A stretch of 64,000 nucleotides of DNA from Nonomuraea sp. NBC_00507. Its GTDB lineage: Bacteria > Actinomycetota > Actinomycetes > Streptosporangiales > Streptosporangiaceae. The stretch spans positions 8,370,001-8,434,000 of the forward strand of contig NZ_CP107853.1 in assembly GCF_036013525.1 (NCBI RefSeq). Reading direction: 5' to 3'. The position numbers and the translations under genes were made by a program. Below the pieces are notes generated by a model. It ran no database searches. It saw only the letters and a program-made list of their open reading frames with translations, and was not told the DNA's origin. Shown piece after piece: positions 24,238-32,693 of the stretch (its first letter is position 1; every line of letters starts with the position of its first letter).

Positions 24238-25794
24238 TCAGTCACGGGCCACCGCACGGCCATTGTGCAGGTAGGCCGCGCGCCCGTCCCGCATCACGAA
24301 CGTGACCACATCGTGCCGGCCGCCCTCGGCCTCGACGGCGATGAACGACTCGCCGTCGAGGTGCACGTATCGCGTGGTCGTGCGGGTGGCGCCCATGCTC
24401 TCCATGAAGGGGCCGGGGATGAGCGTGACGTCCAGGCCGTCTCCCGCCGCGGCGACCTCGTAGCCGAGCTGCGGGCCGGTGTAGCGGCCCGCGTACGAGG
24501 CGCCGTCCACCGGTTTCGGCGCCTGCGGCGGCAGGGGGTGCGCCGGCACCGTCAGGCCGGTCGCCTCCTCGATGACCGGCCGCGCCACGTCGGCCATGAG
24601 GCCGAAGAACGAGCCGCCGTTCCCGCTCATCGCGATGACGAAGCCCGAGCCCGGCACGATGCCCGACGTGCCCGAGCCCGGCACGATGCCCGACGTGCCC
24701 GAGCCCGGCACGATGCCCGACGTGCCCGAGCCCGGCACGATGCCCGACGTGCCCGAGCCCGGCACGATGCCCGACGTGCCCGAGCCCGGCACGATGCCCG
24801 ACGTGCCCGAGCCCGGCACGATGCCCGACGTGCCCGAGCCCGGCACGATGCCCGACGTGCCCGAGCCCGGCACGATGCCCGACGTGCCCGAGCCCGGCAC
24901 GATGCGCCAGAACGTGCTCTGCCCCGGCGTGCCGCCGTCATGGCCGAACGCTCCCCAGCCGAACAGCTCCACGCCGAGGCCCCACCGGTCGGCCAGCGCG
25001 CCGCCGACGCCGGGCACGTGGACCTGCGGCGTGAGCATCGCGGCCACCGACTCGTCAGCCAGCAGCCGGGCGCCGTTCGGCGCCAGGCCGCCTGCCGCCA
25101 GCGCCCGGCCGAACGCGACCAGCTCGCGCGGCGCCAGGCACAGGGTGGAGCCGGCCGGGGCGTTGGAGCGGGGCATCTGCCAGCGGGGGTAGACGGCGGC
25201 GTCCGGCCCGACGTGGCCCGCCGAGGCACGGAAGAGCACGGCCTCCTCGCCGAACAGCGCCGCGTGCGTGGCGCCCAGCGGGGTGAGCAGGCGCTCGCGG
25301 ATCGCCTGCTCCCAGGTGCCGCCGCGCAGCCTGGCCACCAGCGCGCCGAGCACGCAGTAGCCGGCGTTGCAGTAGGAGAACAGCTCGCCGGGTTCGTGCA
25401 CGTGCCCGGCGGTGCGCAGGTGGTCCAGGAACCTGTCCAGGCAGTCGTCGCCGCGCCCGGTGTCCTCGAACACGTCGCCGTCGAAGCCGGCGGTGTGCGT
25501 GAGCAACTGGCGGACGGTGACGCCGCCGAAGGCGAAGTCCGGCAGGTACTCCCCCACCGGCTTGTCGAGCTCGACCAGGCCGTCCTCGGCGAGCTGCATG
25601 ACCAGCGCCGCCGTCCACACCTTCGTGGTGGAGCCGACCTGGAACACGCTGTCCGTCGTGGTCTCCACGCCGGTGGCCGTGTTGACCACCCCGGTGGCGG
25701 CCTCATGCAGCTCGCCGTCGTGCCAGACCGCGACGGCCGCACCAGGCACGCCGTGCTCGCGCGCCGCCTCGGTGAGGCGATCCCGCAGATCCAT
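24238..25794 (-). CDS. Beta-lactamase-fold serine hydrolase (D-aminopeptidase/esterase type) with a 9-residue tandem repeat
   Basis: This is 518 residues from ATG 25794 (GAGGAG upstream). Serine beta-lactamase/DD-peptidase motifs are present: S-x-x-K at Ser55-Lys58 (GSTTKVW), S-Y-C-N at 140-143 and H-D-G-G near residue 285. No signal peptide is seen, so it is cytoplasmic. About residues 297-383 consist of IVPGSG repeated ten times with TSG between, inserted where the downstream paralogue has a single VVPGTG. A C-terminal lipocalin-like part (YVHLDGESFIAVEAEGG) follows. It may cleave D-amino-acid peptides or esters; the context supports the former. Confidence 0.85.
   Translation of the reverse strand: MDLRDRLTEAAREHGVPGAAVAVWHDGELHEAATGVVNTATGVETTTDSVFQVGSTTKVWTAALVMQLAEDGLVELDKPVGEYLPDFAFGGVTVRQLLTHTAGFDGDVFEDTGRGDDCLDRFLDHLRTAGHVHEPGELFSYCNAGYCVLGALVARLRGGTWEQAIRERLLTPLGATHAALFGEEAVLFRASAGHVGPDAAVYPRWQMPRSNAPAGSTLCLAPRELVAFGRALAAGGLAPNGARLLADESVAAMLTPQVHVPGVGGALADRWGLGVELFGWGAFGHDGGTPGQSTFWRIVPGSGTSGIVPGSGTSGIVPGSGTSGIVPGSGTSGIVPGSGTSGIVPGSGTSGIVPGSGTSGIVPGSGTSGIVPGSGTSGIVPGSGFVIAMSGNGGSFFGLMADVARPVIEEATGLTVPAHPLPPQAPKPVDGASYAGRYTGPQLGYEVAAAGDGLDVTLIPGPFMESMGATRTTTRYVHLDGESFIAVEAEGGRHDVVTFVMRDGRAAYLHNGRAVARD
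24644..24904. repeat. 27-bp minisatellite inside the serine hydrolase gene (9 full copies plus 18 bp)
   Basis: The unit CCCGAGCCCGGCACGATG + CCCGACGTG repeats without a single mismatch at 24644, 24671, 24698, 24725, 24752, 24779, 24806, 24833 and 24860, with a partial copy at 24887-24904. The period is a multiple of 3, so the frame is kept. Confidence 0.97.
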
Positions 25795-25804
25795 GTCGAT
25801 CTCC

Positions 25805-27106
25805 TCAGCTGACCTTGGGAGTGGCGCGGGCGCCCAGGTGCACGTACCGGGTGCCGTCGGCCAGCTCGAAGAACACCGCCGCCATCCAGTCGCGGGTGCC
25901 GGGTGCCTGGAACAGGAACAGGTTCTCATCGACCGGGACGAAATCGGACTCCTCGGGCGGGTGCAGGGCGGCCAGCTCGCCGGTCGCCTCGAAGCGCAGC
26001 CGGGCCTTGCCGTCGTCGAGCACGCTCACCGTGATCCGGGCGCCCGCCCGCTCGTAGACGCCCACGTACGGGGCCACGTCCACGTCCGCCGGTGTCTCGG
26101 GCAGGGTCGGCGTGGGCGGCATGGTGAGGCCGTCCAGTTCGGCGAACAGCTCGGTGGCGACGGCCCGGGTGAACGCACCGCTCTGGCCGCCGTTGGCGGT
26201 CACGCAGACGACGGTCCCGGTGCCGGGCACGACCCACAGCATGGCGTGCTGGCCGATGGTGTTGCCGCCGTGGGAGATGACCTTGTGGCCGCTCCACTCG
26301 TCGATGATCCAGCCGAGGCCCCACTGCTTGCCCAGCGTGTACGGGTTGGGGATGTCGACCTGCGGCTCCCACATCGCGCTCGGATCCTTCAGCAGGCCAC
26401 CTTCCAGATGGGCGCGCCCGAAGGCGACCACGTCGGCGGGTCGGGCGCAGATCAGCCCGGCCGGGCCCATCGACCGCATGAGGCCCCACACCGGGGCGGT
26501 CGTGCCGCCCTCGTGGCCCATCGCGGCGCGAAAGCGCAGCACGTCCTCAGGCAGCGTCCAGGTGTGGGTGAGGCCGAGCGGCTCGCAGATGCCCTCGCGC
26601 AGGACATCGTCCCAGCGTTTACTGGTCAGCCGCTCCAGCACCCGGCCGGCGATGACGAACCCGGAGTTGCAGTAGGACTGGGTGACGCCGAGCGGGTGGT
26701 TCTGCGCCAGGGTCGCACAGGCCGCCACGTACTTCTCCACGCAGTCGTCGCCGCGGCCCGTGTCGATGAACTGGTCGCCGTCGATGCCGCTGGTGTGGGA
26801 GAGCAGGTGCCTGATCGTCACCTTCTTGGTGGCCTCGGGGTCGGCCACCTTGAACTCGGGCAGCACCTCGATGACCGGCGTGTCCAGCGTCAGCCGGCCC
26901 TGCTCGACCTGCTGCATGATCAGGGTCGCGGTCCACACCTTGGTGACCGAGCCGATCTGGTAGAGCGCGTCGGTGGTCGCGTCGACGCCGGTGTCGGCGT
27001 TCAGTGTGCCGGCCGCGAACTCGTGCAGCTCGTCCTGGTGCCAGTACGCCAGCGCCGAGCCGGGAACCTCGTACTCGGCGATCAGCTCGGCGAGCCGCTG
27101 ACCCAT
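25805..27106 (-). CDS. Beta-lactamase-fold serine hydrolase, paralogue of the next gene
   Basis: This is 433 residues from ATG 27106 (GGAG 8 bases upstream; GTG 27118 is an alternative). It has S-x-x-K at Ser53-Lys56 (GSVTKVW), the QSYCNSGFVIAGRVLER tyrosine motif, and HGGNTIGQHAMLWVVPGTG. The N-terminal halves of the two hydrolases align throughout (for example DTGRGDDC in both), so they arose by tandem duplication. No signal peptide is seen. It overlaps the S9 peptidase by 25 bases and is 10 bases from the second hydrolase, so the three are probably co-transcribed for intracellular peptide breakdown. Confidence 0.85.
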   Translation of the reverse strand: MGQRLAELIAEYEVPGSALAYWHQDELHEFAAGTLNADTGVDATTDALYQIGSVTKVWTATLIMQQVEQGRLTLDTPVIEVLPEFKVADPEATKKVTIRHLLSHTSGIDGDQFIDTGRGDDCVEKYVAACATLAQNHPLGVTQSYCNSGFVIAGRVLERLTSKRWDDVLREGICEPLGLTHTWTLPEDVLRFRAAMGHEGGTTAPVWGLMRSMGPAGLICARPADVVAFGRAHLEGGLLKDPSAMWEPQVDIPNPYTLGKQWGLGWIIDEWSGHKVISHGGNTIGQHAMLWVVPGTGTVVCVTANGGQSGAFTRAVATELFAELDGLTMPPTPTLPETPADVDVAPYVGVYERAGARITVSVLDDGKARLRFEATGELAALHPPEESDFVPVDENLFLFQAPGTRDWMAAVFFELADGTRYVHLGARATPKVS

Positions 27107-29013
27107 TGCTCCAGCCACGCGATGATCCTTTCGTTGTAGTCGTACCTGTGCGAGGGACGCCCGCTCAGGATGAACAGATGGCTCGCGCCGGGATAGCGCA
27201 CCAGCTCGACGGGCACCCGGCGCTCGCGCAGGGCGGTGAACCACTGCTCGGCCTGGCCGACGGGGCAGCGGTCGTCGTCCTCGCCATGCAGGAGAAGCAT
27301 CGGGGCGGTGACGTCCGTGACGTGGGCGATGGGCGACTGGGCGACCAGGTCACCGGGGTACTCGTGCACCTTCATCAGGTGGCCGAGGTCGGACGTGCCG
27401 CTCAGGCTCGTCAGGTCGCTCACGCAGCCGCCGGGGATCGCGGCCTTGAACCTGCCGGTCGTGGCCGACAGCCAGCAGCTCATGTAGCCGCCGTAGCTGT
27501 AGCCGGTGACGGCCAGCCGCTCGGGGTCGGCGACGCCGTCGGCGATCAGGACGTCGATGGGGGCAAGGAGGTCCTGGGCGTCGGCCAGCCCCCAGGCGCC
27601 GATGGAGGCGGTGTAGAAGTCCTCGCCGTACCCGTCGCTGGCGCGCGGGTTGACGGTGAGGACGGTCCAGCCGCGGGCGGCGAGGAGCTGGTGGTAGAGG
27701 TGGATGCCGTCGAAGACGGGCGACCAGGCGTTGTGCGGGCCTCCGTGCACGTCGAGCAGCAGCGGGCCGGGAGCCTGCGCGGTCTCGTCGCGCAGGACGA
27801 AACCCTCGACCTGGGTGCCGTCAGGGGCGGTGAAGGTGCGGCGGTGCGCGGTGAACAGTTCGATGTCGTCGAGGGCGTAGTCGGTGAGCCGGGATATATC
27901 CGGCGCTGACGCACCAGATATATCCGACATATCGCCTGACGTTACCTTTTTCAGGCCTGGCGCCATCAGGTAGACGTCTCCCGCGCTGTGCGGCGTCGCC
28001 GCCACGTACGCGACCACCCCCGCCGCCGTGCTGATCCCCGAGACGTTGACCTCACCGGGCACCAACCGCTCGCCCAGGGCCCCGTCGGGGGCACGGTAGA
28101 GGTGCGTCGAGCCGCCGTCGCGCGCGCAGAACAGCAGGTCCTCGCCGAGCAGCGCCGGGGTGCCGCCTGGATAGCCCGGGGCGCCGGTCATGACGTTCCG
28201 GTCGAGGCCCGTCTCCACCTCGGTCCACCCGCCGGGGCGGAGCGTGAACAGCCGGACGTGCCCGACCACGGTGCCCTTCAGTCCCGCGGCGACCAGCCGG
28301 TCGCCGCACCACCACACGCCGCCGCAGATGAGGCCGGGATCCGTCAGCCGCTCCGGCACGCCGCCCTTGGACGCGTCGACGGCGTACGCGGCCCCGCCCG
28401 GCTCGAGGTCACGGCCCGCGTCCATGGCGGCGGCGAACGCCAGGCGCAGGCCGTCGGGCGACCACGACGGCTCACCCGCGTGGAAGTCGCCCTGGGTGAC
28501 CTGGACGGTTTCGCCGCTGGCCACATCCGTGACGAACAGGTGCATGGTCATGCCGCGCAGCAGCCCGGCGCCGTCGGCCTTGTGGTCGAGCCGCCCGGTA
28601 ACGACGGGGGCGTTCGGGTCGGGCATCCCGCCGTCCTCGCCCGTTCCGACAGGTGCGGCGAAGGCGATGCGCGAGCCGTCCGGAGACCACACCGGCGCGC
28701 CGGCGCCGAGCTTCGCCGAGGTCACGGGGTCGGGCTCGCCGCCGTCCATCGGCAGCAGGTGGATCTGTGGCCGGTCGTCCACCGGTCGCAGGAACGCCAG
28801 CGTCCGGCCGTCCGGCGACCACCGCGCGGCGCTGCCTGCCGCCAGGCGCCGGGGCTCGACGCCAGGAGCGGCCAGCCAGATCTCGGTGCGGTTCTCGTCG
28901 GAGTCTCGGACGGCGGTCGTCAGGGTGTACGCCACCGCTCTCCCGTCGGGACGCATCTGGGGATCGGAAGGGACGGCGAGGCGGTAGAGGTCGTCGAGCG
29001 CGAGATGCGGCAT
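27082..29013 (-). CDS. S9-family prolyl oligopeptidase-like peptidase
   Basis: This 643-residue protein has an N-terminal beta-propeller with WSPDGRTLAFLRP-type blades (WSPDG occurs four times) and a C-terminal alpha/beta-hydrolase domain. The domain has the oxyanion segment LLLDVHGGPHNAWSP, nucleophile Ser near 506 in TGYSYGGYMSCWL, Asp near 581 in HGEDDDRCPVGQAEQW and His near 610 in YPGASHLF. No signal peptide is seen, so it acts on imported oligopeptides. A short segment near residue 365 (GDMSDISGASAPDISR) uses two ATA codons and holds two GATATATC palindromes, unlike the rest of the gene. It is the first gene of the leftward locus. Confidence 0.9.
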   Translation of the reverse strand: MPHLALDDLYRLAVPSDPQMRPDGRAVAYTLTTAVRDSDENRTEIWLAAPGVEPRRLAAGSAARWSPDGRTLAFLRPVDDRPQIHLLPMDGGEPDPVTSAKLGAGAPVWSPDGSRIAFAAPVGTGEDGGMPDPNAPVVTGRLDHKADGAGLLRGMTMHLFVTDVASGETVQVTQGDFHAGEPSWSPDGLRLAFAAAMDAGRDLEPGGAAYAVDASKGGVPERLTDPGLICGGVWWCGDRLVAAGLKGTVVGHVRLFTLRPGGWTEVETGLDRNVMTGAPGYPGGTPALLGEDLLFCARDGGSTHLYRAPDGALGERLVPGEVNVSGISTAAGVVAYVAATPHSAGDVYLMAPGLKKVTSGDMSDISGASAPDISRLTDYALDDIELFTAHRRTFTAPDGTQVEGFVLRDETAQAPGPLLLDVHGGPHNAWSPVFDGIHLYHQLLAARGWTVLTVNPRASDGYGEDFYTASIGAWGLADAQDLLAPIDVLIADGVADPERLAVTGYSYGGYMSCWLSATTGRFKAAIPGGCVSDLTSLSGTSDLGHLMKVHEYPGDLVAQSPIAHVTDVTAPMLLLHGEDDDRCPVGQAEQWFTALRERRVPVELVRYPGASHLFILSGRPSHRYDYNERIIAWLEQWVSGSPS

Positions 29014-29250
29014 GCACGAACGGTAAGCCTCCGTCGTCCCGGCATCTTCGGCGCTCCGGACGAAGGACGCCGCCCGTCTTGTGCGGGAGCCCAACGCCCA
29101 GCCCGGCGGAGCCGGCCCTCGGGCGACGTCGAGACGCTCAGCACCGTTGCGGTCCTGCCCCATGGGCTCGCGTCACCCCGGTGACCATATGTGATGAGCG
29201 GTTACGTAGAGTCGTATTCCTCCCCACCGTACACTCGTGGGGAGGACGCG

Positions 29251-29967
29251 TTGCCGCTGCTTGCGTTGCTCGTGCTGGCGCTGCTCGCCGCCGCCTGCGC
29301 CGCCGAGCCGCCCGCACCCGTTCCCGTCACTCCTTCCGCTCCCGCCGCTCGCGCCGTTCCTTCCGCCGCGCCGTCCAGCGCTCAGGCACGACCCGCCCCT
29401 TCCGCCGTGCCCGAGCCGGTCCCGCTGAAGGTCCCGCACGCGGCCTCCGGCAGGTACGCGGTCGTGCGCGGAGCCGCGCCGGCGCCGCCGGGTCGCGGGC
29501 CGGTGATCCGGTATCTGGTCGAGGTGGAGCGTGGCCTGCCGGTCGACGCCCGCGCGTTCGCCGCCCAGGTGCATCGCATACTCAACGACGCCCGCGGGTG
29601 GGCCAGGTTCCAGCGTGTCGATCGCGGCCCGGTGCGGGTGCGGGTCGCCCTGTCCAGCCCGAGTCTCACCGTCCGCCAGTGCCTGCCGCTGCGCACCGGC
29701 GGCGAGTTGTCCTGCTGGAACGGCACCCGCTCGATCATCAACGCGCTGCGCTGGGCGAAAGGCGTGCCGCAGTACGGGCGCGACCTGACCGCGTACCGGG
29801 CCTACCTGATCAACCACGAGGTCGGCCACGCCCTCGGGCACCACCACGAGTCCTGCCCGGGTCCCGGCAGGCTCGCCCCGGTCATGGTCCAGCAATCGAA
29901 GTCGCTGGGCCGCTGCCTGCCGAACCCGTGGCCGCACCCCGACCGCAAACGGCGCGACGGCGCTTAG
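29251..29967 (+). CDS. DUF3152 putative exported metallopeptidase-like protein
   Basis: This is about 238 residues from TTG 29251, chosen for GGGGAGG upstream and the immediately following signal peptide (LPLLALLVLALLAAACAAE; possible but weak lipobox). After a Pro/Ala/Ser-rich linker comes a DUF3152 domain: VEVERGLPVDARAFAAQVHR, then RIL and WARFQRV. The zinc-type motif NHEVGHALGHHHESCPGPG is followed by APVMVQQSKSLGRCLPNPWP. The HExGHxLGHxH motif suggests a metallopeptidase, but activity for this family is not established to my knowledge. Its stop overlaps the convergent TetR gene. Confidence 0.8.
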   Translation: MPLLALLVLALLAAACAAEPPAPVPVTPSAPAARAVPSAAPSSAQARPAPSAVPEPVPLKVPHAASGRYAVVRGAAPAPPGRGPVIRYLVEVERGLPVDARAFAAQVHRILNDARGWARFQRVDRGPVRVRVALSSPSLTVRQCLPLRTGGELSCWNGTRSIINALRWAKGVPQYGRDLTAYRAYLINHEVGHALGHHHESCPGPGRLAPVMVQQSKSLGRCLPNPWPHPDRKRRDGA

Positions 29968-30560
29968 AGGCCCTGGCCGGTGCCGACGCCCCGGAGCAGC
30001 GTGTCCACCACGCGGGTGGCGAGGGCGTCGGGGCCGGCGTCGCGGCTCTGGGCCGCCTCGTGGATCAGCGCGTAGTAGACCCGCCTGGCCCAGCCGGGAT
30101 CCACCTCGGCCCGCAGCACGCCGGCCGCCTGCGCCCTCCTGAAGAGGCGATCGCAGAGTTCCTCCACGTCCGCGTGCACCCTGGCCACCTCGGGGTCGTC
30201 CGACAGCGCCCGGCTCATCGCGAACCCCCAGGTGCTCTTGACCCGCAGCACGCTGACCGTGACCTGGTAGAGCGCGACCAGCGGCGGCGTGTCCTCCGGG
30301 TGCGCGGACGCGACGGCCTCGGCGAACTGCCGGGTGGCCCATCCCGCCATCGCGTGCACCAGCGCCTCCCGCGAGGCGAAGCGCCGGTGCACGGTCGTGC
30401 GCGCCACCCCCGCGGCCTCGGCGATCTGCTCCATGCTGGCCGCCGGGTTCTTGCTGAGCACGCGCTCGGCCGCCTCCAGGATGGTCCGCACCGTCCGCGC
30501 CGCATCCGACCGCACCGCCCGCGTCGTCTCACTCACCCCCACAGGGTACGACACTGTCAC
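29964..30560 (-). CDS. TetR-family regulator, divergent to an SDR
   Basis: This 198-residue protein carries a TetR HTH: TILEAAERVLSKNPAASMEQ, then IAEAAGVARTTVHRRFASRE. The C-terminal ligand domain is variable (FAMSRALSDDPEVARVHADV). GTG 30560 has GAAG about 10 bases upstream; shorter GTG starts are possible. The intergenic region to the SDR carries two CATCA/TGATG inverted repeats that are likely operators. It probably represses the SDR and itself. Confidence 0.82.
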   Translation of the reverse strand: MTVSYPVGVSETTRAVRSDAARTVRTILEAAERVLSKNPAASMEQIAEAAGVARTTVHRRFASREALVHAMAGWATRQFAEAVASAHPEDTPPLVALYQVTVSVLRVKSTWGFAMSRALSDDPEVARVHADVEELCDRLFRRAQAAGVLRAEVDPGWARRVYYALIHEAAQSRDAGPDALATRVVDTLLRGVGTGQGL

Positions 30561-30577
30561 GACTACTTCGTTAGTTG

Positions 30578-30623
30578 CATCATTGATGTTGCAAGTCGTA
30601 TGGTTTAGGCATCACAACTGATG
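30578..30623. promoter_or_regulatory. Divergent operator region with two CATCA-N-TGATG palindromes
   Basis: CATCA-T-TGATG lies at 30578-30588 and CATCA-CAAC-TGATG at 30610-30623. Both sit in the 82-base gap between the TetR and SDR starts, embedded in GTTGCA-type AT-rich sequence. Likely binding sites of the adjacent TetR protein. Confidence 0.5.
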
Positions 30624-30642
30624 CATCTCATGAAGGAGAACC

Positions 30643-31431
30643 ATGGACCTGCGACTCACCGGCAAGACGGCCGTGGTGACCGGCGCGAGCAGAGGGCTGG
30701 GCCTGGCGATCGTCCAGGCGCTGACCGGCGAGGGCATGCGCGTGGTGGCCGCCGCCCGGACGATCTCGCCCGCGCTGAAGGAGACCGGCGCGGTCGCCGT
30801 GGCGGCCGACCTGTCCACCGCGCACGGCCCCGCCGAGGTGATCGACCGCGCCCTGGCCGAGCTGGGCGCGATCGACCTGCTGGTCAACAACGTGGGCGGC
30901 GGCGACGGAGGCGAGGGCCAGACCGGCGGGTTCCTCGGCTTCGCCGACGAGCAGTGGCGGCAGACCTACGACCTGAACTTTTTCAGCGCCGTCCGCGCCA
31001 CCAGAGCCGCCCTGCCGAGCCTCATCGGCCGCCGCGGCACTGTGATCAACATCTCCTCGATCGGCGCCCGTCTGCCGCACAACGGCCCGCTGCCGTACAC
31101 GACCGCCAAGGCGGCGCTGACCGCGTTCGGCAAAGCGCTGTCGGAAGAGTTCGGCCCCCAGGGCGTGCGGGTCAACACGATCTCACCCGGCATCACCCGC
31201 ACCTCGATATGGGAGTCCCCCGACGGGTACGGCGCCGCGGTGGCCGCCGCGCACGGCGTCGACCACGAGCCCTTCCTGGCGGCGCTGCCGTCCGTCAGCG
31301 GGATGACGACGGGCCGCCTCATCGAGCCGGAGGAGGTCGCCGCGCTCGTGACGTGGCTCGCCTCGCCGCACGCCGGGAGCATCAACGGCGCCGACTACGT
31401 CATCGACGGCGGGACGATCAAAACAGTGTGA
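30643..31431 (+). CDS. Short-chain dehydrogenase/reductase
   Basis: This is 262 residues: TGASRGLGLAIVQALTGEG for cofactor binding, NNVGGG instead of NNAG, and the catalytic Ser/Tyr/Lys set in INISSIGARLPHNGPLPYTTAKAAL. A C-terminal PGITRTSIWESP and GADYVIDGGT follow. An intact triad predicts an active NAD(P)-dependent oxidoreductase; the substrate is unknown. ATG 30643 follows AAGGAGAACC. It is controlled in all likelihood by the divergent TetR protein. Confidence 0.88.
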   Translation: MDLRLTGKTAVVTGASRGLGLAIVQALTGEGMRVVAAARTISPALKETGAVAVAADLSTAHGPAEVIDRALAELGAIDLLVNNVGGGDGGEGQTGGFLGFADEQWRQTYDLNFFSAVRATRAALPSLIGRRGTVINISSIGARLPHNGPLPYTTAKAALTAFGKALSEEFGPQGVRVNTISPGITRTSIWESPDGYGAAVAAAHGVDHEPFLAALPSVSGMTTGRLIEPEEVAALVTWLASPHAGSINGADYVIDGGTIKTV

Positions 31432-31438
31432 CCTATCG

Positions 31439-31448
31439 CGATATATCG
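31439..31448. promoter_or_regulatory. Palindrome CGATATATCG upstream of the MBL-fold gene
   Basis: This perfect 10-bp AT-rich palindrome sits within the longer imperfect repeat CTATCGCGATATATCGTAG. It lies 8 bases after the SDR stop and 74 bases before the next start. It resembles PadR-type operator cores, but no PadR gene is present in the window. Confidence 0.4.
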
Positions 31449-31521
31449 TAGGGGCGGGAACACCGGGGGGTCCTGGCCCGGTTGAGCGAAGTGAAGAGAC
31501 TTGCGAAGGGGAGAGTGAGCG

Positions 31522-32652
31522 ATGGCGGATAAGCGGCGGGGCTCGACGGCACGGCGGATTCTGGCGGGCGGCGCGGCCCTCGTGGCGGCCGGCTGGGCGC
31601 TGCGGGACGTGCCGGCCGAGCTGGGCGTGCGGCCGCTGAGCTCGAGCCCGGACCGGGTGGCGCGGATGCGGCAGTCGGCGCAGTTCAGGGACGGCACGTT
31701 CTTCAACCCGATGCCCGAGCCGACGCATCTGATGACCACCCCGCCCGTGAACCTGTTCGCCCAGATGGCCAAGAACAAGGAGCAGCGCCGCCCCGCGGGT
31801 CCCGTTCCACTGCGGGTCCCCGCGCCGGGGCCGCCCCCCGCCGACGGCGTGCGCGTCGTCTGGTACGGCCACGCCTCCACGCTGGTGGAGATCGAGGGCA
31901 AGCGGGTGCTGTTCGACCCGGTGTGGAGCAAGCGTCCCTCCCCCTCGCAGCTGATCGGCCCGAAGCGGCACCACCCGGTGCCGGTCGCGATCGGCGAGTT
32001 GCCGCCGATCGACGCCATCGCGATCTCGCACGACCACTACGACCACCTGGACCTGGCGACCGTGCGCTCACTGACCAGGACACAGAAGGCGCCGTTCCTG
32101 GTGCCGCTGGGCATCGGCGCGCACCTGGAGCGGTGGGGCGTGCCCGCCTACCGGATCATCGAGCTCGACTGGGAGGAGGAGGCCCAGGTGGCGGGGCTGC
32201 GCTTCGTCGCCACGGCGGCCCGCCACTTCTCAGGGCGGGCGTTGACCCGCAACGACACGTTGTGGGGGTCCTGGGTGGTCGCCGGGGCGAGCAAGCGGGT
32301 GTTCTACGCGGGCGACTCCGGATACTTCGAGGGTTACCGGGGCATCGGGTCGGCGCACGGGCCGTTCGACCTGACGCTGATGCCGATCGGCGCCTACAGC
32401 CCCGCCTGGCCGGACATCCACATGAACCCGGAAGAGGCGGTCAACGCCCAGCTCGACCTTGGGGGCGAGCTGTTGCTGCCGGTGCACTGGGCGACGTTCA
32501 CGCTGGCCCTGCATCCGTGGGCGGAGCCGGTCGATCGGCTGTGGCGGGAGGCCAAGGCACGCGACGTCAAGATCGTCGTTCCGCGGCCGGGCGAGGCCGT
32601 CGACACCACCGCGGCGCCGGCGGTGGACGGCTGGTGGGAGACGCTGAGCTGA
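31522..32652 (+). CDS. NAPE-PLD-like metallo-beta-lactamase-fold hydrolase
   Basis: This 376-residue protein has an N-terminal hydrophobic anchor (ILAGGAALVAAGWAL). The MBL motifs follow in order: VWYGHASTLVEIEGKRVLFD, AIAISHDHYDHLDL (H-x-H-x-D-H), ARHFSGRAL, VFYAGDSGYFEG and a late LLPVHWATFTLAL. The central NPMPEPTH region and overall order match N-acyl-phosphatidylethanolamine phospholipase D-like proteins (UlaG group). The substrate may be a phospholipid or cyclic lactone. ATG 31522 lies 6 bases after GAGAGTGAGCG. Confidence 0.85.
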   Translation: MADKRRGSTARRILAGGAALVAAGWALRDVPAELGVRPLSSSPDRVARMRQSAQFRDGTFFNPMPEPTHLMTTPPVNLFAQMAKNKEQRRPAGPVPLRVPAPGPPPADGVRVVWYGHASTLVEIEGKRVLFDPVWSKRPSPSQLIGPKRHHPVPVAIGELPPIDAIAISHDHYDHLDLATVRSLTRTQKAPFLVPLGIGAHLERWGVPAYRIIELDWEEEAQVAGLRFVATAARHFSGRALTRNDTLWGSWVVAGASKRVFYAGDSGYFEGYRGIGSAHGPFDLTLMPIGAYSPAWPDIHMNPEEAVNAQLDLGGELLLPVHWATFTLALHPWAEPVDRLWREAKARDVKIVVPRPGEAVDTTAAPAVDGWWETLS

Positions 32653-32680
32653 GCGGGCGGCCCTCGCCGGGGCCGCCCGC
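32653..32680. terminator. Strong GC hairpin between convergent genes
   Basis: GCGGGCGGCCC (32653-32663) and GGGCCGCCCGC (32670-32680) form an 11-bp perfect stem with a 6-base loop. It starts directly after the MBL-gene stop and 14 bases from the helicase stop on the other strand. It is probably a bidirectional terminator. Confidence 0.85.
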
Positions 32681-32693
32681 TTGATCGGGGGCG

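Noticed and set aside
24644..24904. A CRISPR-like array
   Set aside because: The repeats are perfectly contiguous with no spacers and are in frame within a protein gene, so this is a minisatellite.
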